Shown: piece by piece, positions 13,400 to 13,478 of the stretch | How the letters are laid out: the number at the start of each line of letters is the position of its first letter | Position numbering within the stretch: the first letter of the stretch is position 1 | DNA from: Rhizosphaericola sp047606825 | GTDB lineage: Bacteria > Bacteroidota > Bacteroidia > Chitinophagales > Chitinophagaceae | Assembly: GCA_047606825.1 (NCBI GenBank) | Contig: JASGDY010000014.1 | Coordinates: 1-13,478, forward strand | Direction: 5' to 3' | Length of the DNA: 13,478 bases | Notes under the pieces: generated by a model | Database searches by the model: none | Seen by the model: only the letters and a program-made list of their open reading frames with translations | Told to the model about the DNA's origin: nothing | Position numbers and translations under genes: made by a program

Positions 13400-13478
13400 A
13401 TGACAAACAAAGCAACTTTCAAAAGGAATCCGTTCTTTGTTACAGCGTGTATGCTTCTGAGCATTTTGGACTTGATGA
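13400..13478 (+). CDS. Partial ORF at the right edge, possible exported or membrane protein
   Basis: The ATG at 13400 opens a frame that stays open to the window end (26 codons). It begins MTNKATFKRNPFF and continues into a hydrophobic stretch ending LLSILDLM, a basic n-region plus hydrophobic core as in a signal peptide or anchor. The opposite strand is also open over the same bases and would end near 13374, so strand and identity remain uncertain. Confidence 0.3.
   Translation, partial: MTNKATFKRNPFFVTACMLLSILDLM

Noticed and set aside
1..13478. CRISPR array, tRNA, rRNA or intact insertion sequence
   Set aside because: No regularly spaced short repeats, no cloverleaf with CCA-type end and no transposase gene were found on reading both strands.

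Overview
The window looks like a chromosomal piece of a Bacteroidota genome, probably a Chitinophaga/Saprospira-type relative. Three things suggest this. IspG is the long form (669 residues) with a large insertion before its Fe-S domain. Several starts are preceded by Bacteroidota-type TAnnTTTG -7 boxes rather than E. coli-type -10/-35 boxes. Shine-Dalgarno sequences are weak or absent. The lineage is an inference from gene content and promoter style; there is no rRNA in the window to confirm it.

Layout. Positions 135-1064 (minus) encode a conserved protein of unknown function, divergent from ispG (1315-3324, plus), with a repeat-rich hairpin region between them. From about 3440 to 10158 is a plus-strand accessory segment, visibly more AT-rich in several parts. 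In order it holds a secreted beta-lactamase-fold serine hydrolase, an AraC/O6-methylguanine methyltransferase fusion, a zeta-type toxin with a tiny overlapping partner ORF, a decayed small gene, an AAA/DUF4143 ATPase, and a tightly overlapping operon of SDR oxidoreductase, Ada-type zinc-binding protein and AlkB. After a perfect 20-bp palindrome come two minus-strand housekeeping-type genes, a 2-oxo acid dehydrogenase E2 (10298-11638) and cinA (11870-13129), separated by a nested hairpin element. The last 350 bases contain only an ambiguous partial ORF.

Functional reading. The AraC-MGMT fusion, the stand-alone Ada-type zinc module and AlkB together recreate the parts of an alkylation-damage (Ada) response, but the parts are split and separated by about 3.5 kb of toxin, ATPase and SDR genes. 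ispG (isoprenoid precursor synthesis), the E2 subunit (central metabolism) and cinA (NMN deamidation) are core genes flanking the accessory segment.

Most interesting signal. Members of one intergenic repeat family occur at about 4811-4861, 6920-7016 and 8463-8553. Two are close direct repeats (61 of 65 positions in their first part by hand alignment) that bracket the ATPase gene. All three place a T-rich -33-like block exactly 19 bp before a -7-like box upstream of a start codon. A second shared motif, AACAACGARCCGCYAAC, lies at the 3' end of the serine hydrolase and ATPase genes. The combination suggests exchangeable gene cassettes that carry their own promoter. This is a hypothesis from this one window; no recombinase is seen here.
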